Assembly: GCF_013085345.1 (NCBI RefSeq) | Contig: NZ_JABFAJ010000003.1 | Location: 124,001-188,000, forward strand | Direction: 5' to 3' | Length of the DNA stretch: 64,000 nucleotides | From: Isoptericola sediminis | GTDB lineage: Bacteria; Actinomycetota; Actinomycetes; Actinomycetales; Cellulomonadaceae | Shown: positions 1 through 7,484 of the stretch, in pieces | How positions within the stretch are numbered: position 1 is the stretch's first letter | How the letters are laid out: every line of letters begins with the position of its first letter | Notes under the pieces: model-generated | What the model saw: only the letters and a program-made list of their open reading frames with translations | Databases searched by the model: none | Told to the model about the DNA's origin: nothing | Program-made: the position numbers and the translations under genes

Positions 1-434
1 AGCAGACCATGAAGAAGTGGCTGCGAGCCCAGCGCCGCCAGCCGGCCACCCTCGCCCAGCTCCAGGCCCTGCTCACGCAGTTCGCCGAGTACTACAACAA
101 CGCCCGACCCCACCGGGCCCTGCCTCACCGCTGCACACCCGCGACCGCCTACGCCGCCACACCCAAGGCCGCGCCCCACCCCCACGCACGGACCGACAGC
201 CACGACCGCCTCCGCCGCGACAAGATCGACACAACCGGCTGCGTCACCCTGCGCATCGCCGGCAAGCTGCGCCACATCGGCATCGGACGACCCCACGCCG
301 GAACCCACGTCCTGCTCCTGGTCCACGACCACGACGTGAAGGTCATCAACGCCGCCACCGGCGAGATCCTGCGCGAGCTCACCATCGACCTCACCCGCGA
401 CTACCAGCCACGCCGCACCAAGATCCGAAAATGA
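1..434 (+). mobile_element. IS481-family transposase, C-terminal part (cut by window edge)
   Basis: The reading frame is open from the first bases and ends at a TGA at 432-434, so only the C-terminal ~144 residues are visible. The peptide has the end of an rve/DDE integrase core (YYNNARPHRAL) followed by an ~80-residue tail (RLRRDKI..., GKLRHIGIG, NAATGEILREL) that I associate with actinobacterial IS481 transposases. The catalytic DDE residues lie outside the window. A hairpin follows immediately. The short palindrome GATGTCCTGCGACATC at 474-489 is probably part of the right terminal repeat of the element, which would place the IS end directly against the tRNA-Leu 3' end. The family call is firm to the level of rve-type transposase; IS481 is inference. 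Confidence 0.8.
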
Positions 435-436
435 CA

Positions 437-470
437 AAGGCCCGAACCCACAAACGTGGGTCCGGGCCTT
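437..470. terminator. hairpin after transposase
   Basis: AAGGCCCG-A-ACCCAC (437-451) pairs with GTGGGT-C-CGGGCCTT (456-470) around an AAAC loop: 14 pairs with one mismatch. It starts three bases after the transposase stop. Because the tRNA-Leu gene runs toward it on the other strand, it may terminate in both directions. Confidence 0.7.
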
Positions 471-496
471 GCCGATGTCCTGCGACATCACACGTG

Positions 497-570
497 TGCC
501 CCGGGTGGGATTCGAACCCACACTGGATCGGGTTTGAGCCGAACGCCTCTGCCGGTTGGGCTACCGGGGC
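497..570 (-). tRNA. tRNA-Leu (anticodon CAA)
   Basis: On the minus strand the 7-bp acceptor stem GCCCCGG/CCGGGGC, T-arm GTGGGTTCGAATCCCAC and anticodon loop CTCAAAC are clear, giving anticodon CAA and discriminator A. CCA is not encoded. The D-arm has the 3-bp Leu-like form (GCC/GGC). The variable region is only about 5 nt rather than the long arm usual for tRNA-Leu. Total length is 74 nt. Confidence 0.88.
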
Positions 571-699
571 GTGGAGGCTGCGCACCATCGAACCACACCG
601 GCACGCACCGGCCCAATCCGCCCGGCGGCGACCGGGCCCGTGCGCACGGTCACACGTGGCGTCCGTCCCACGGGGTGCACGACCCGCGGCCCGGGGGAT

Positions 700-705
700 T
701 ACGAT
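700..705 (+). promoter_or_regulatory. -10 hexamer TACGAT of pdtaR (leaderless)
   Basis: TACGAT ends 7 nt before the GTG at 713. This is the spacing expected if transcription begins at the start codon. The alternative ATG at 704 lies inside the hexamer, which argues against it as the start. Confidence 0.55.
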
Positions 706-712
706 GTTCCCT

Positions 713-1378
713 GTGACCGACGAGAAGCTGCCGCTCGACCTGCCCCCGATGATCGACCAGGAGTCCGCCGCGTCGCCGGAGCAGGCGCCCGCCACGGGCA
801 AGCCCGCGCGCCGTGCCGTCGTGGCCGAGGACGAGGCCCTCATCCGCATGGACGTCGTCGAGACGCTCCGTGAGGCCGGATTCGACGTGGTCGGGGAGGC
901 CGGCGACGGCGAGACGGCCGTCAACCTGGCGACCGAGCTCAAGCCCGACGTCGTGGTGATGGACGTCAAGATGCCCGAGCTGGACGGCATCTCCGCCGCG
1001 GAGCGCATCGGCAAGGCCCACGCCGCACCTGTCGTGCTGCTCACCGCCTTCTCCCAGACCGAGCTCGTCGAGCGCGCGCGTGACGCCGGCGCGATGGCCT
1101 ACGTCGTCAAGCCGTTCACCCCGGCCGACCTGCTGCCCGCGGTCGAGATCGCGATCTCCCGCTACCAGCAGATCGGGGCGTTGGAGGCCGAGGTCGCCGA
1201 CCTCCAGGACCGCTTCGAGACCCGCAAGCGGGTGGACCGGGCGAAGGGCCTGCTGATGACCAAGATGGGCCTGAGCGAGCCGGAGTCGTTCCGCTGGATC
1301 CAGAAGACGTCGATGGACCGTCGCCTGACCATGCGTGAGGTCGCCGACGCGGTGATCGACCAGGTCGGCGCCTCCTGA
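713..1378 (+). CDS. pdtaR: ANTAR-domain response regulator, PdtaR-like
   Basis: This is a two-component response regulator with an RNA-binding output domain. In the PdtaS/PdtaR pair of mycobacteria, phosphorylation lets the ANTAR domain bind paired hairpins in target mRNAs and act by antitermination. Of 221 residues, about 40-155 form the receiver domain (AEDEALIRMDVVETL; phosphoacceptor Asp84 in VVVMDVKMPELDG; Lys in AYVVKPF). The C-terminal ~55 residues are ANTAR (RVDRAKGLLMTKMGLSEPES... LTMREVADAVI). GTG at 713 was chosen because a TACGAT hexamer ends 7 nt upstream; the in-frame ATG at 704 would add three residues. No histidine kinase gene is in the window. The gene stands alone and is followed by a terminator hairpin. 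Confidence 0.9.
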   Translation: MTDEKLPLDLPPMIDQESAASPEQAPATGKPARRAVVAEDEALIRMDVVETLREAGFDVVGEAGDGETAVNLATELKPDVVVMDVKMPELDGISAAERIGKAHAAPVVLLTAFSQTELVERARDAGAMAYVVKPFTPADLLPAVEIAISRYQQIGALEAEVADLQDRFETRKRVDRAKGLLMTKMGLSEPESFRWIQKTSMDRRLTMREVADAVIDQVGAS

Positions 1379-1390
1379 GCGTCGTTTGTG

Positions 1391-1427
1391 CAACTCCCCG
1401 GTGACGACTATCGTCGCTGGGGAGTTG
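1391..1427 (+). terminator. terminator after pdtaR
   Basis: CAACTCCCC (1391-1399) pairs perfectly with GGGGAGTTG (1419-1427), and an inner GACGA/TCGTC pair extends the stem. TTA follows. A second small hairpin (GACCTCC 1440-1446 / GGAGGTC 1454-1460) lies before the next gene. Confidence 0.7.
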
Positions 1428-1484
1428 TTACGTTTCCGTGACCTCCCGGGCGTGGAGGTCGCCTCGAGTCGGGAGGGAGTTCCG

Positions 1485-2183
1485 ATGCGTCGAGCGATCG
1501 AGGTCCGGTCCGCCGACGAGGACGACCTGTGGGTCGTGGCGGAGATGGCCGCCACGCACGGGCCGGAGACGCCGAACGGCGCCGGTGCTGACCCCCGACG
1601 CGCGCGCGAGCACCTGAGCGTGTTCGTCAGCGCCGGCGGTGAGGTGCTGGTCGCCCACAGCGAGCGCGGCGTCGTCGGGTTCCTGCTGGCGCGCCCGCTC
1701 GCCCCCCAGCTCTACGCGACGGCCCCCAGCCTGTACATCGACGCGATCCTCGTCGACCCGGCGGCCCGCCGGCAGGGCGTGGGACGCGCGCTGCTCTCCG
1801 CGGCCCTGCGCCAGGCGACCGACGACGGCGCGGAGTACGTCTACTGCGCACCGGCCCCGGGCGCCCGGGAGGTGCAGCGCTTCCTGGCGCGGGTCGGCTT
1901 CGCCCCCGCGGCCGGGCACCGGGTCGTCTCCGTGGCGGCGCTGGCCCGGTGGCTCGGGCAGGAGCCGGCCGCCGGACCGACCCCGGCCCTGCGCCGTGAC
2001 GGGGCGCGCACCCGGCGCGATGCGACCCGTGCCGCCATCGAGGACCTCGTCGCCCGGCGGCGCCGTGCGCGCGAGGCCGGCCTGCCGACCGGGCCCCTGG
2101 ACCTCAGCGCCGTCCAGGAGCAGCGCTCGACCGCGCCGAGCGGCTCCGGCGGTGCCGTCGGCCCCACCTCGCACGTCTCCTGA
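1485..2183 (+). CDS. GNAT-family N-acetyltransferase
   Basis: The protein has 232 residues. The first ~155 form a GNAT acetyltransferase fold: the acetyl-CoA pyrophosphate loop is RRQGVGRALL, preceded by the strand LYIDAILVDPAA. The ~75-residue C-terminal part is Arg/Ala-rich (RRDATRAAIEDLVARRRRAREAG) and not recognised. The acceptor substrate cannot be deduced. ATG at 1485 follows a strong ribosome binding site, GGGAGGGAG, about 6 nt upstream. The next gene converges on it, ending two bases after its stop, so neither shares an operon with it. Confidence 0.8.
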   Translation: MRRAIEVRSADEDDLWVVAEMAATHGPETPNGAGADPRRAREHLSVFVSAGGEVLVAHSERGVVGFLLARPLAPQLYATAPSLYIDAILVDPAARRQGVGRALLSAALRQATDDGAEYVYCAPAPGAREVQRFLARVGFAPAAGHRVVSVAALARWLGQEPAAGPTPALRRDGARTRRDATRAAIEDLVARRRRAREAGLPTGPLDLSAVQEQRSTAPSGSGGAVGPTSHVS

Positions 2184-2184
2184 C

Positions 2185-2604
2185 TCAGGCGTCCAGCACC
2201 AGGCACGTGAGGCGTGCGCTGGCGATCCGCCGACCGGCGTCGTCGGTGATCTCGATCTCGTAGGAGGCGGTCGAGCGCCCGAGGTGAACGGCGGTCGCGA
2301 CCCCGTGCACCGTCCCCTCGCGGGCCCCACGGTGGTGGGTGATGTTCAGCTCGGTGCCGACCGCCGCCCGCCCGGTGCCGGCGTGGATCTGCGCGGCGAC
2401 GGAACCGAGGGTCTCGGCCAGGGCGGCCGTCGCGCCACCGTGCAGGAGCCCTGCCGGCTGGGTGTTGCCCGCCACGGGCATGCTCGCGCGTGCGCCGTCG
2501 GCGCCCACCTCGAGCAGCTCGATGCCGGTGCGCTCGATCAACGTCCCCCGTGCGGCCTCGCGCCAGCCGGCCACGTCCTGCGGGAAGGAATCTCTGTCAG
2601 ACAT
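2185..2604 (-). CDS. PaaI-type hotdog-fold thioesterase
   Basis: This 139-residue single hotdog domain is probably an acyl-CoA thioesterase. The family motif around the substrate site is visible (QPAGLLHGGATAALAETLGS), followed by the central strand (AVGTELNITHHRGAREGTVHGVA). Full domain length matches the PaaI/YdiI group. These hydrolyse aryl- or acyl-CoA thioesters; the substrate here is unknown. It is divergent from polA with only 19 bp between the two start codons and has no Shine-Dalgarno. On its strand CAATCT ends 7 nt before the ATG, so it is probably leaderless. Confidence 0.85.
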   Translation of the reverse strand: MSDRDSFPQDVAGWREAARGTLIERTGIELLEVGADGARASMPVAGNTQPAGLLHGGATAALAETLGSVAAQIHAGTGRAAVGTELNITHHRGAREGTVHGVATAVHLGRSTASYEIEITDDAGRRIASARLTCLVLDA

Positions 2605-2610
2605 GGCAGA

Positions 2611-2617
2611 TAGATTG
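2611..2617. promoter_or_regulatory. overlapping divergent -10 elements, polA and thioesterase
   Basis: TAGATT (2611-2616, plus strand) ends 7 nt before the polA GTG at 2624. CAATCT (2617-2612, minus strand) ends 7 nt before the thioesterase ATG at 2604. The two elements share five base pairs. Confidence 0.5.
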
Positions 2618-2623
2618 GCACCC

Positions 2624-5320
2624 GTGACGACCTCAGCGCGAACCGCCGGCCGCCCCCGTCTGCTCCTGGTCGACGGGCACTCGATGGCCTACCGGGCCTT
2701 CTACGCCCTGCCGGACACCCTGGCCACGACGAGCGGACAGGTCACGAACGCCGTCTACGGCTTCACCTCGATGCTCACGAACCTCCTGCGCGACGAGGAG
2801 CCGACGCACGTGGCCGTCGCCTTCGACGCGGGCCGCGTGACCTTCCGCACCGAGCGGTTCACCGAGTACAAGGCGCAGCGCGAGGCGACTCCCGAGGTCT
2901 TCCGCGGTCAGGTGCCGCTGATCCGGGAGGTGCTGGAGTCGCTGCGCATCCCGGCGCTGCAGCGCGAGGGCATCGAGGCCGACGACATCCTCGCGACCCT
3001 GGCGCGCCGCGGCACCGAGCGAGGGATGGAGGTGCTCGTCTGCTCCGGGGACCGCGACACCCTGCAGCTCGTCACCGAGGACGTCACGGTGCTCTACCCG
3101 AAGAAGGGGGTCTCGGAGCTGGCGCGGATGACGCCGGAGGCGGTCGAGGCCAAGTACAAGGTGCCGCCGCAGCGCTACCCCGACCTGGCCGCGCTCGTCG
3201 GGGAGACCAGCGACAACCTCCCCGGCATCCCGGGCGTCGGGCCCGGCGTCGCGGCGAAGTGGATCACCGAGTTCGGCGACCTGGACTCCCTGCTCGAGCG
3301 GCGCGACGAGGTCGGCGGCAAGCGGGGCGACGCCCTGCGGGAGCACGTCGACCAGGTCCGGCTGAACCGCGAGCTCAACGCGCTGCTCACCGACGTCGAC
3401 CTCCCGCTCGGCATCGACGACCTGGCGGTGGCGGGCTTCGACCGCGAGGCGGTGCACCGTGTGTCCGACACCCTCGAGTTCGGCGCGCTGCGCGACCGTC
3501 TCCTGGCCGTCGACCCCGCCGGGGAGGACGCGAGCGCGTCACCGGCAGCGGGGATCCAGGTCGACCGGCACGTCGGTGCGCTGGCGGACTGGTTGGCGGG
3601 GCGCTCGGAGCAGCTCCTCGGGATCGACGTCACCGGCGTCCGGCGCCCCGGCGCCGGCGACGCCTGGCAGGTCGCGCTCGGTACCGCCGGCACCGACGGG
3701 CACGCCGAGGCCGTGGTGCTCGACCTGGCGGAGATCGACGCGGCCGACGAGCGGGCGCTGCTCGCGTGGCTGGCCGACCCCGGGGCCCCGAAGGCCGTGC
3801 ACGGGGCCAAGGCGGCCTGGCACATGCTCTCCTCGCGGGGCGCGGACCTCGTCGGTGTCCAGGTGGACACCGAGCTCGCGGCGTACCTGTGCTACCCCGA
3901 CCAGCGCGGCTACGACCTGGGCGACCTCGTCGTCCGGCACCTGGGTCGCGAGCTCGCCGTCGACGAGGGCGGTGCCCAGGGGGCGCTGGACCTGGACCTG
4001 GAGGCGGGGCCGCCCGGGGCCGACGCCGCCGCGCGCGCGGTCGCCGTCGTGGACCTCGCGGCAGCACTGGGGGAGCGGCTCGTCGACCGCGGGGCGCGGG
4101 GCCTCCTCGACGACGTCGAGCTGCCGCTGTCCGCGGTGCTCGCGCGGATGGAGGCGACGGGGATCGCGGCGGACACGACCTTCCTCACCGAGCTCGAGCA
4201 GCTCTTCGCCGACCGGGTGGAGGCCTCGGCCGCCGAGGCGTACGACGTCATCGGCCGGGAGGTGAACCTCGGCAGCCCGAAGCAGCTCCAGGAGGTGCTC
4301 TTCGACCAGCTCGGCATGCCGAAGACGAAGAAGATCAAGACCGGGTACACCACGGACGCGGCGTCCCTGCAGGACCTCTTCGCCAAGACCGAGCACCCCT
4401 TCCTCGCGCACCTGCTCGCGCACCGTGACGCGGCGAGGCTGCGCACGACGGTCGAGGGCCTGCTCAAGGCGGTGCACCCCGACGGGCGCATCCGGACCAC
4501 GTTCCAGCAGACCATCGCCGCGACCGGGCGCCTCAGCTCGACCGACCCGAACCTGCAGAACATCCCGATCCGCACCGAGGCCGGACGGCGCATCCGCCGC
4601 GCGTTCACCGTCGGCGAGGGGTACGCCGAGCTTGTCACCGCCGACTACAGCCAGATCGAGATGCGGATCATGGCGCACCTGTCCGGCGACGAGGGACTCA
4701 TCGAGGCGTTCCGCACCGGTGAGGACCTGCACCGGTACGTCGGCTCGCGGGTCTTCGACGTCGCGCCGGCGGACGTGTCGTCCGAGATGCGCGCCAAGGT
4801 CAAGGCGATGAGCTACGGGCTCGCGTACGGGCTCAGCGCGTTCGGCCTGTCACAGCAGCTGACCGTCCCCACCGCCGAGGCGCAGGCGCTGATGGACGAC
4901 TACTTCACCCGCTTCGGCGGGGTGCGCGACTACCTCACCGGGGTCGTCGACGAGGCCCGGGCCACCGGCTACACCGCCACGATCCTCGGGCGCCGCCGCT
5001 ACCTGCCCGACCTGACCAGCGACAACCGCCAGCGGCGCCAGATGGCCGAGCGGATGGCGCTCAACGCCCCGATCCAGGGCAGCGCCGCCGACATCATCAA
5101 GCTCGCGATGCTCGGGGTCCAGCGCGAGCTCGACGAGAAGGAGCTGCGGTCCCGGCTGCTGCTGCAGGTCCACGACGAGCTCGTCGTCGAGGTCGCCGCG
5201 GGGGAGCGGGAGGTCGTCGAGGACGTGCTGCGCCGCCAGATGTGCGGTGCTGTCGAGCTCGACGTCCCGCTCGACGTCTCGGTCGGCTCCGGCCAGACGT
5301 GGCACGACGCGGCCCACTGA
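2624..5320 (+). CDS. polA: DNA polymerase I
   Basis: This repair and Okazaki-fragment polymerase has 898 residues in three regions. Residues ~10-290 are the 5'-3' exonuclease/flap domain (LLLVDGHSMAYRAFYAL; GIEADDILATLA; CSGDRDTLQLV; GVGPGVAAKWI). Residues ~310-490 are a 3'-5' exonuclease fold that appears degenerate, because the first motif reads LLGIDVTGV and lacks the acidic DxE pair. The rest is the polymerase domain, with motif A at Asp674 (DYSQIEMRI), the O-helix region (KAMSYGLAYGLSAFGL) and motif C His850-Asp851-Glu852. GTG at 2624 fits a leaderless start; ATG at 2603 would add seven residues but overlaps the divergent gene. The stop codon is part of a bidirectional terminator. Confidence 0.97.
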   Translation: MTTSARTAGRPRLLLVDGHSMAYRAFYALPDTLATTSGQVTNAVYGFTSMLTNLLRDEEPTHVAVAFDAGRVTFRTERFTEYKAQREATPEVFRGQVPLIREVLESLRIPALQREGIEADDILATLARRGTERGMEVLVCSGDRDTLQLVTEDVTVLYPKKGVSELARMTPEAVEAKYKVPPQRYPDLAALVGETSDNLPGIPGVGPGVAAKWITEFGDLDSLLERRDEVGGKRGDALREHVDQVRLNRELNALLTDVDLPLGIDDLAVAGFDREAVHRVSDTLEFGALRDRLLAVDPAGEDASASPAAGIQVDRHVGALADWLAGRSEQLLGIDVTGVRRPGAGDAWQVALGTAGTDGHAEAVVLDLAEIDAADERALLAWLADPGAPKAVHGAKAAWHMLSSRGADLVGVQVDTELAAYLCYPDQRGYDLGDLVVRHLGRELAVDEGGAQGALDLDLEAGPPGADAAARAVAVVDLAAALGERLVDRGARGLLDDVELPLSAVLARMEATGIAADTTFLTELEQLFADRVEASAAEAYDVIGREVNLGSPKQLQEVLFDQLGMPKTKKIKTGYTTDAASLQDLFAKTEHPFLAHLLAHRDAARLRTTVEGLLKAVHPDGRIRTTFQQTIAATGRLSSTDPNLQNIPIRTEAGRRIRRAFTVGEGYAELVTADYSQIEMRIMAHLSGDEGLIEAFRTGEDLHRYVGSRVFDVAPADVSSEMRAKVKAMSYGLAYGLSAFGLSQQLTVPTAEAQALMDDYFTRFGGVRDYLTGVVDEARATGYTATILGRRRYLPDLTSDNRQRRQMAERMALNAPIQGSAADIIKLAMLGVQRELDEKELRSRLLLQVHDELVVEVAAGEREVVEDVLRRQMCGAVELDVPLDVSVGSGQTWHDAAH

Positions 5321-5350
5321 GCCGGCGCGCCGCCCGGGCGGGTCGGCTCA
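5318..5350. terminator. bidirectional terminator sharing two stop codons
   Basis: TGAGCC (5318-5323) pairs with GGCTCA (5345-5350) around an inner CCGCCCGGGCGG palindrome. The TGA of polA is the left end of the stem and the stop of the convergent methyltransferase (TCA, 5348-5350) is the right end, so one hairpin serves both genes. Confidence 0.65.
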
Positions 5351-6136
5351 GTCCTTCGTCGTGACGAACACGGCGGTGCCGGGCAGGTAGTGACCGCGCT
5401 CGGGGCCCCACCCGCCCCAGGACGCCGTGTTCCACGTCGGCCACTCCGGCTCCACGACGTCCCGCAGGCGCAGCCCGGCCGCCGCGACGTCGCGGACGTG
5501 GTCCCCGAGGGTGCGGTGGTACTCGACGTAGACGACGTGGCCGCCGTCGGTCTCGACGTACGGTCGGCGGTCGAAGTAGGAGCGGTGCGCCGTCAGGCCC
5601 GCGAGCGTAGGGTCGTCCGGGAAGGCCCAGCGCAACGGGTGCGTGACGGAGAAGACCCACCGGCCGCCGGCGCGCAGCACCCGTGCCGCCTCGGCGTGCA
5701 CGCGGTGGGCGTCCGGGACGAACGGGATCGCCCCGAACGACGTGAACACGACATCGAACGTCCCGTCGGCGAAGGGCAGGTCCCGCGCGTCGGCCTCGAC
5801 CAGCGGCACCGGGGTGCCGCTGCGCCGCGAGATCCGGGCCGCCGCCTCCAGCATCGCCGGGGCGACGTCGGTGGCGACCACGTCCGCGCCGCGGGCGGCG
5901 AGCCATCGCGAGCAGTGCGCCGCCCCGGCGCCGACCTCGAGCACACGGGTCCCCGCGGGGGGCCCGAGCAGCGCGGCCTCACCCTCCGTCAGGCCCTCGG
6001 GACCCCACCGGAACCCGGCGTCGCCGAGGAAGTCGCCGTGGTCGCCCAGGTACTCCGCGGCGTGGGCGTCCCACCAGCGGCGGGCGGCCGTGCCGTCGTC
6101 GTCGGTGGGCCGGTATCCGAACCATGGGTCGCTCAC
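5348..6136 (-). CDS. class I SAM-dependent methyltransferase
   Basis: The protein has 262 residues. An N-terminal ~55-residue helical region (WWDAHAAEYLGDHGDF) precedes a Rossmann methyltransferase core: motif I is VLEVGAGAAHCSRWLA, the ribose-binding acidic end is VVATDVAPAML, then EADARDLPFADGTFDVVFTSFGAIPF and an AARVLRAGGRWVFSV strand. It resembles Methyltransf_11 small-molecule methylases; the substrate is unknown. GTG at 6136 is preferred because CAGGAT on its strand (6149-6144) ends 7 nt upstream. The ATG at 6145, three codons earlier, overlaps that hexamer. It is divergent from pfkA and convergent with polA. Confidence 0.82.
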   Translation of the reverse strand: MSDPWFGYRPTDDDGTAARRWWDAHAAEYLGDHGDFLGDAGFRWGPEGLTEGEAALLGPPAGTRVLEVGAGAAHCSRWLAARGADVVATDVAPAMLEAAARISRRSGTPVPLVEADARDLPFADGTFDVVFTSFGAIPFVPDAHRVHAEAARVLRAGGRWVFSVTHPLRWAFPDDPTLAGLTAHRSYFDRRPYVETDGGHVVYVEYHRTLGDHVRDVAAAGLRLRDVVEPEWPTWNTASWGGWGPERGHYLPGTAVFVTTKD

Positions 6137-6223
6137 GTCCCACATCCTGTCACCCGACACCTCGACGACACACGGGCCGGATAACCTCGGGGTGCCCGCC
6201 CCCGCGAGACCGAGGAGAAGACC

Positions 6224-7249
6224 GTGCGCGTAGGACTGCTGACCGGAGGCGGGGACGTCCCCGGCCTCAACGCCGTGATCAGGGCCGTGGTCAAGCGGGG
6301 CGAGGGCGAGCACGGTCACAGCATCGTGGGCTTCCGCCACGGGTGGCGCGGCCTCGCCGACGGCGACGTGATGCCTCTGACCCGCTCCCACATCCGCAAC
6401 GTGCTGCCCACCGGCGGCACGCTGCTGGGCACCGCGCGCTACCACCCGCACGCCGACGACGGGGGGCTGGACGCCGTCCGTGCGACGCTGGAGGAGGAGC
6501 GGATCGAGGCGTTGATCTGCATCGGCGGCGACGGCACGCTGCACGCGGCGAGCAAGGTCGCCGAGTCCGGGGTCAAGATCGTGGCCGTGCCCAAGACGAT
6601 CGACAACGACGTCTGGGGCACGGACCGGTCCATCGGCTTCGACACCGCGGTGAGCATCGCCACCGAGGCGGTCGACAGGATCCACACCACCGCCGAGAGC
6701 CACAACCGGGTGATGATCGTCGAGGTCATGGGTCGGCACGCCGGCTGGATCGCCGCGACCGCCGGCATCGCGGGCGGCGCCGAGCTGGTGCTCGCGCCGG
6801 AGGAGCCCTTCGACATCGACCGGGTCGTGCGGTTCCTGCAGCACCGGCACCGCGCCCACGCCAGCTTCTCGATCATCGTCGTGGCGGAGGGCGCCGTGCC
6901 GATGGAGGGCTCGTCCATGACCTACGAGACCCGGCTCGGTCCCTTCGGGGAGATCGTGGCCGGGGCGATCAGCGAACGGCTCGGTGCCGAGATCGCCGCG
7001 CGCACCGGCTTCGACACCCGGGTGACGATCCTGGGTCACGTCCAGCGGGGCGGGACCCCGACGCCGGCGGACCGGATCCTCGGCTCGCGGATGGGTGTCG
7101 CGGCGATCGACGCGGTCTCGGCGGGGGAGTCCGGCGTCATGACGGCGCTGCGCGGCGACGACGTCGTGCTGGTCCCGCTGTCGGAGATCGCCGGGAAGGT
7201 CAAGCAGGTCCCGGCCGAGATGCTCGAGGTCGCGCGCGCCCTGGCGTGA
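6224..7249 (+). CDS. pfkA: 6-phosphofructokinase
   Basis: This enzyme phosphorylates fructose 6-phosphate to the 1,6-bisphosphate in glycolysis. The 341 residues cover the whole family: LLTGGGDVPGLNAVIR at the N-terminus, ICIGGDGTLHAASK, PKTIDNDVWGTD with the catalytic Asp, MGRHAGWIA, and GHVQRGGTPTPADR in the effector/sugar site. Gly in GGDGT is the residue that favours ATP, while Lys in PKTIDND is the one usually seen in PPi-dependent enzymes; this mixed pair is typical of actinobacterial group III ATP-PFKs, so ATP is the likely donor. GTG at 6224 follows a GAGGAGAAG ribosome binding site. TAACCT at 6183-6188 is a possible -10. Confidence 0.93.
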   Translation: MRVGLLTGGGDVPGLNAVIRAVVKRGEGEHGHSIVGFRHGWRGLADGDVMPLTRSHIRNVLPTGGTLLGTARYHPHADDGGLDAVRATLEEERIEALICIGGDGTLHAASKVAESGVKIVAVPKTIDNDVWGTDRSIGFDTAVSIATEAVDRIHTTAESHNRVMIVEVMGRHAGWIAATAGIAGGAELVLAPEEPFDIDRVVRFLQHRHRAHASFSIIVVAEGAVPMEGSSMTYETRLGPFGEIVAGAISERLGAEIAARTGFDTRVTILGHVQRGGTPTPADRILGSRMGVAAIDAVSAGESGVMTALRGDDVVLVPLSEIAGKVKQVPAEMLEVARALA

Positions 7250-7305
7250 GCGGGGCGCCGTGGGGGCGGGTGACGGGACTCTCCGTGCCCGCCGCCTGCG
7301 CGGCG

Positions 7306-7334
7306 TTGACCCCCTCAGGTGGCCCGGATAAGAT
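7306..7334 (+). promoter_or_regulatory. rpsA promoter
   Basis: TTGACC (7306-7311) and TAAGAT (7329-7334) are separated by exactly 17 bp, close to the housekeeping sigma consensus. The predicted start near 7341 leaves a ~144-nt leader before the rpsA ATG, room for control by S1 itself. Confidence 0.75.
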
Positions 7335-7484
7335 TGTCGGTGGTGCAGTGCGCCTGCGCGCGTGTGTCGACCCGCTGATCCGGTCCTCGTGACCCGGACG
7401 TCGTGACGGGGACGGCGCCGCCGGGAACAGCTGCACCACGACCATGTCCGTACTACGCCCTGTCCGCATCGGAGCTACCACTCA

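Noticed and set aside
704-706. ATG at 704 as the pdtaR start
   Set aside because: It lies inside the TACGAT hexamer that best explains a leaderless start at GTG 713; it remains possible but less likely.
7341-7484. A riboswitch in the 144-nt rpsA leader
   Set aside because: I could not match it to any known aptamer; the leader is compatible with ordinary S1 autoregulation and nothing more is supported.
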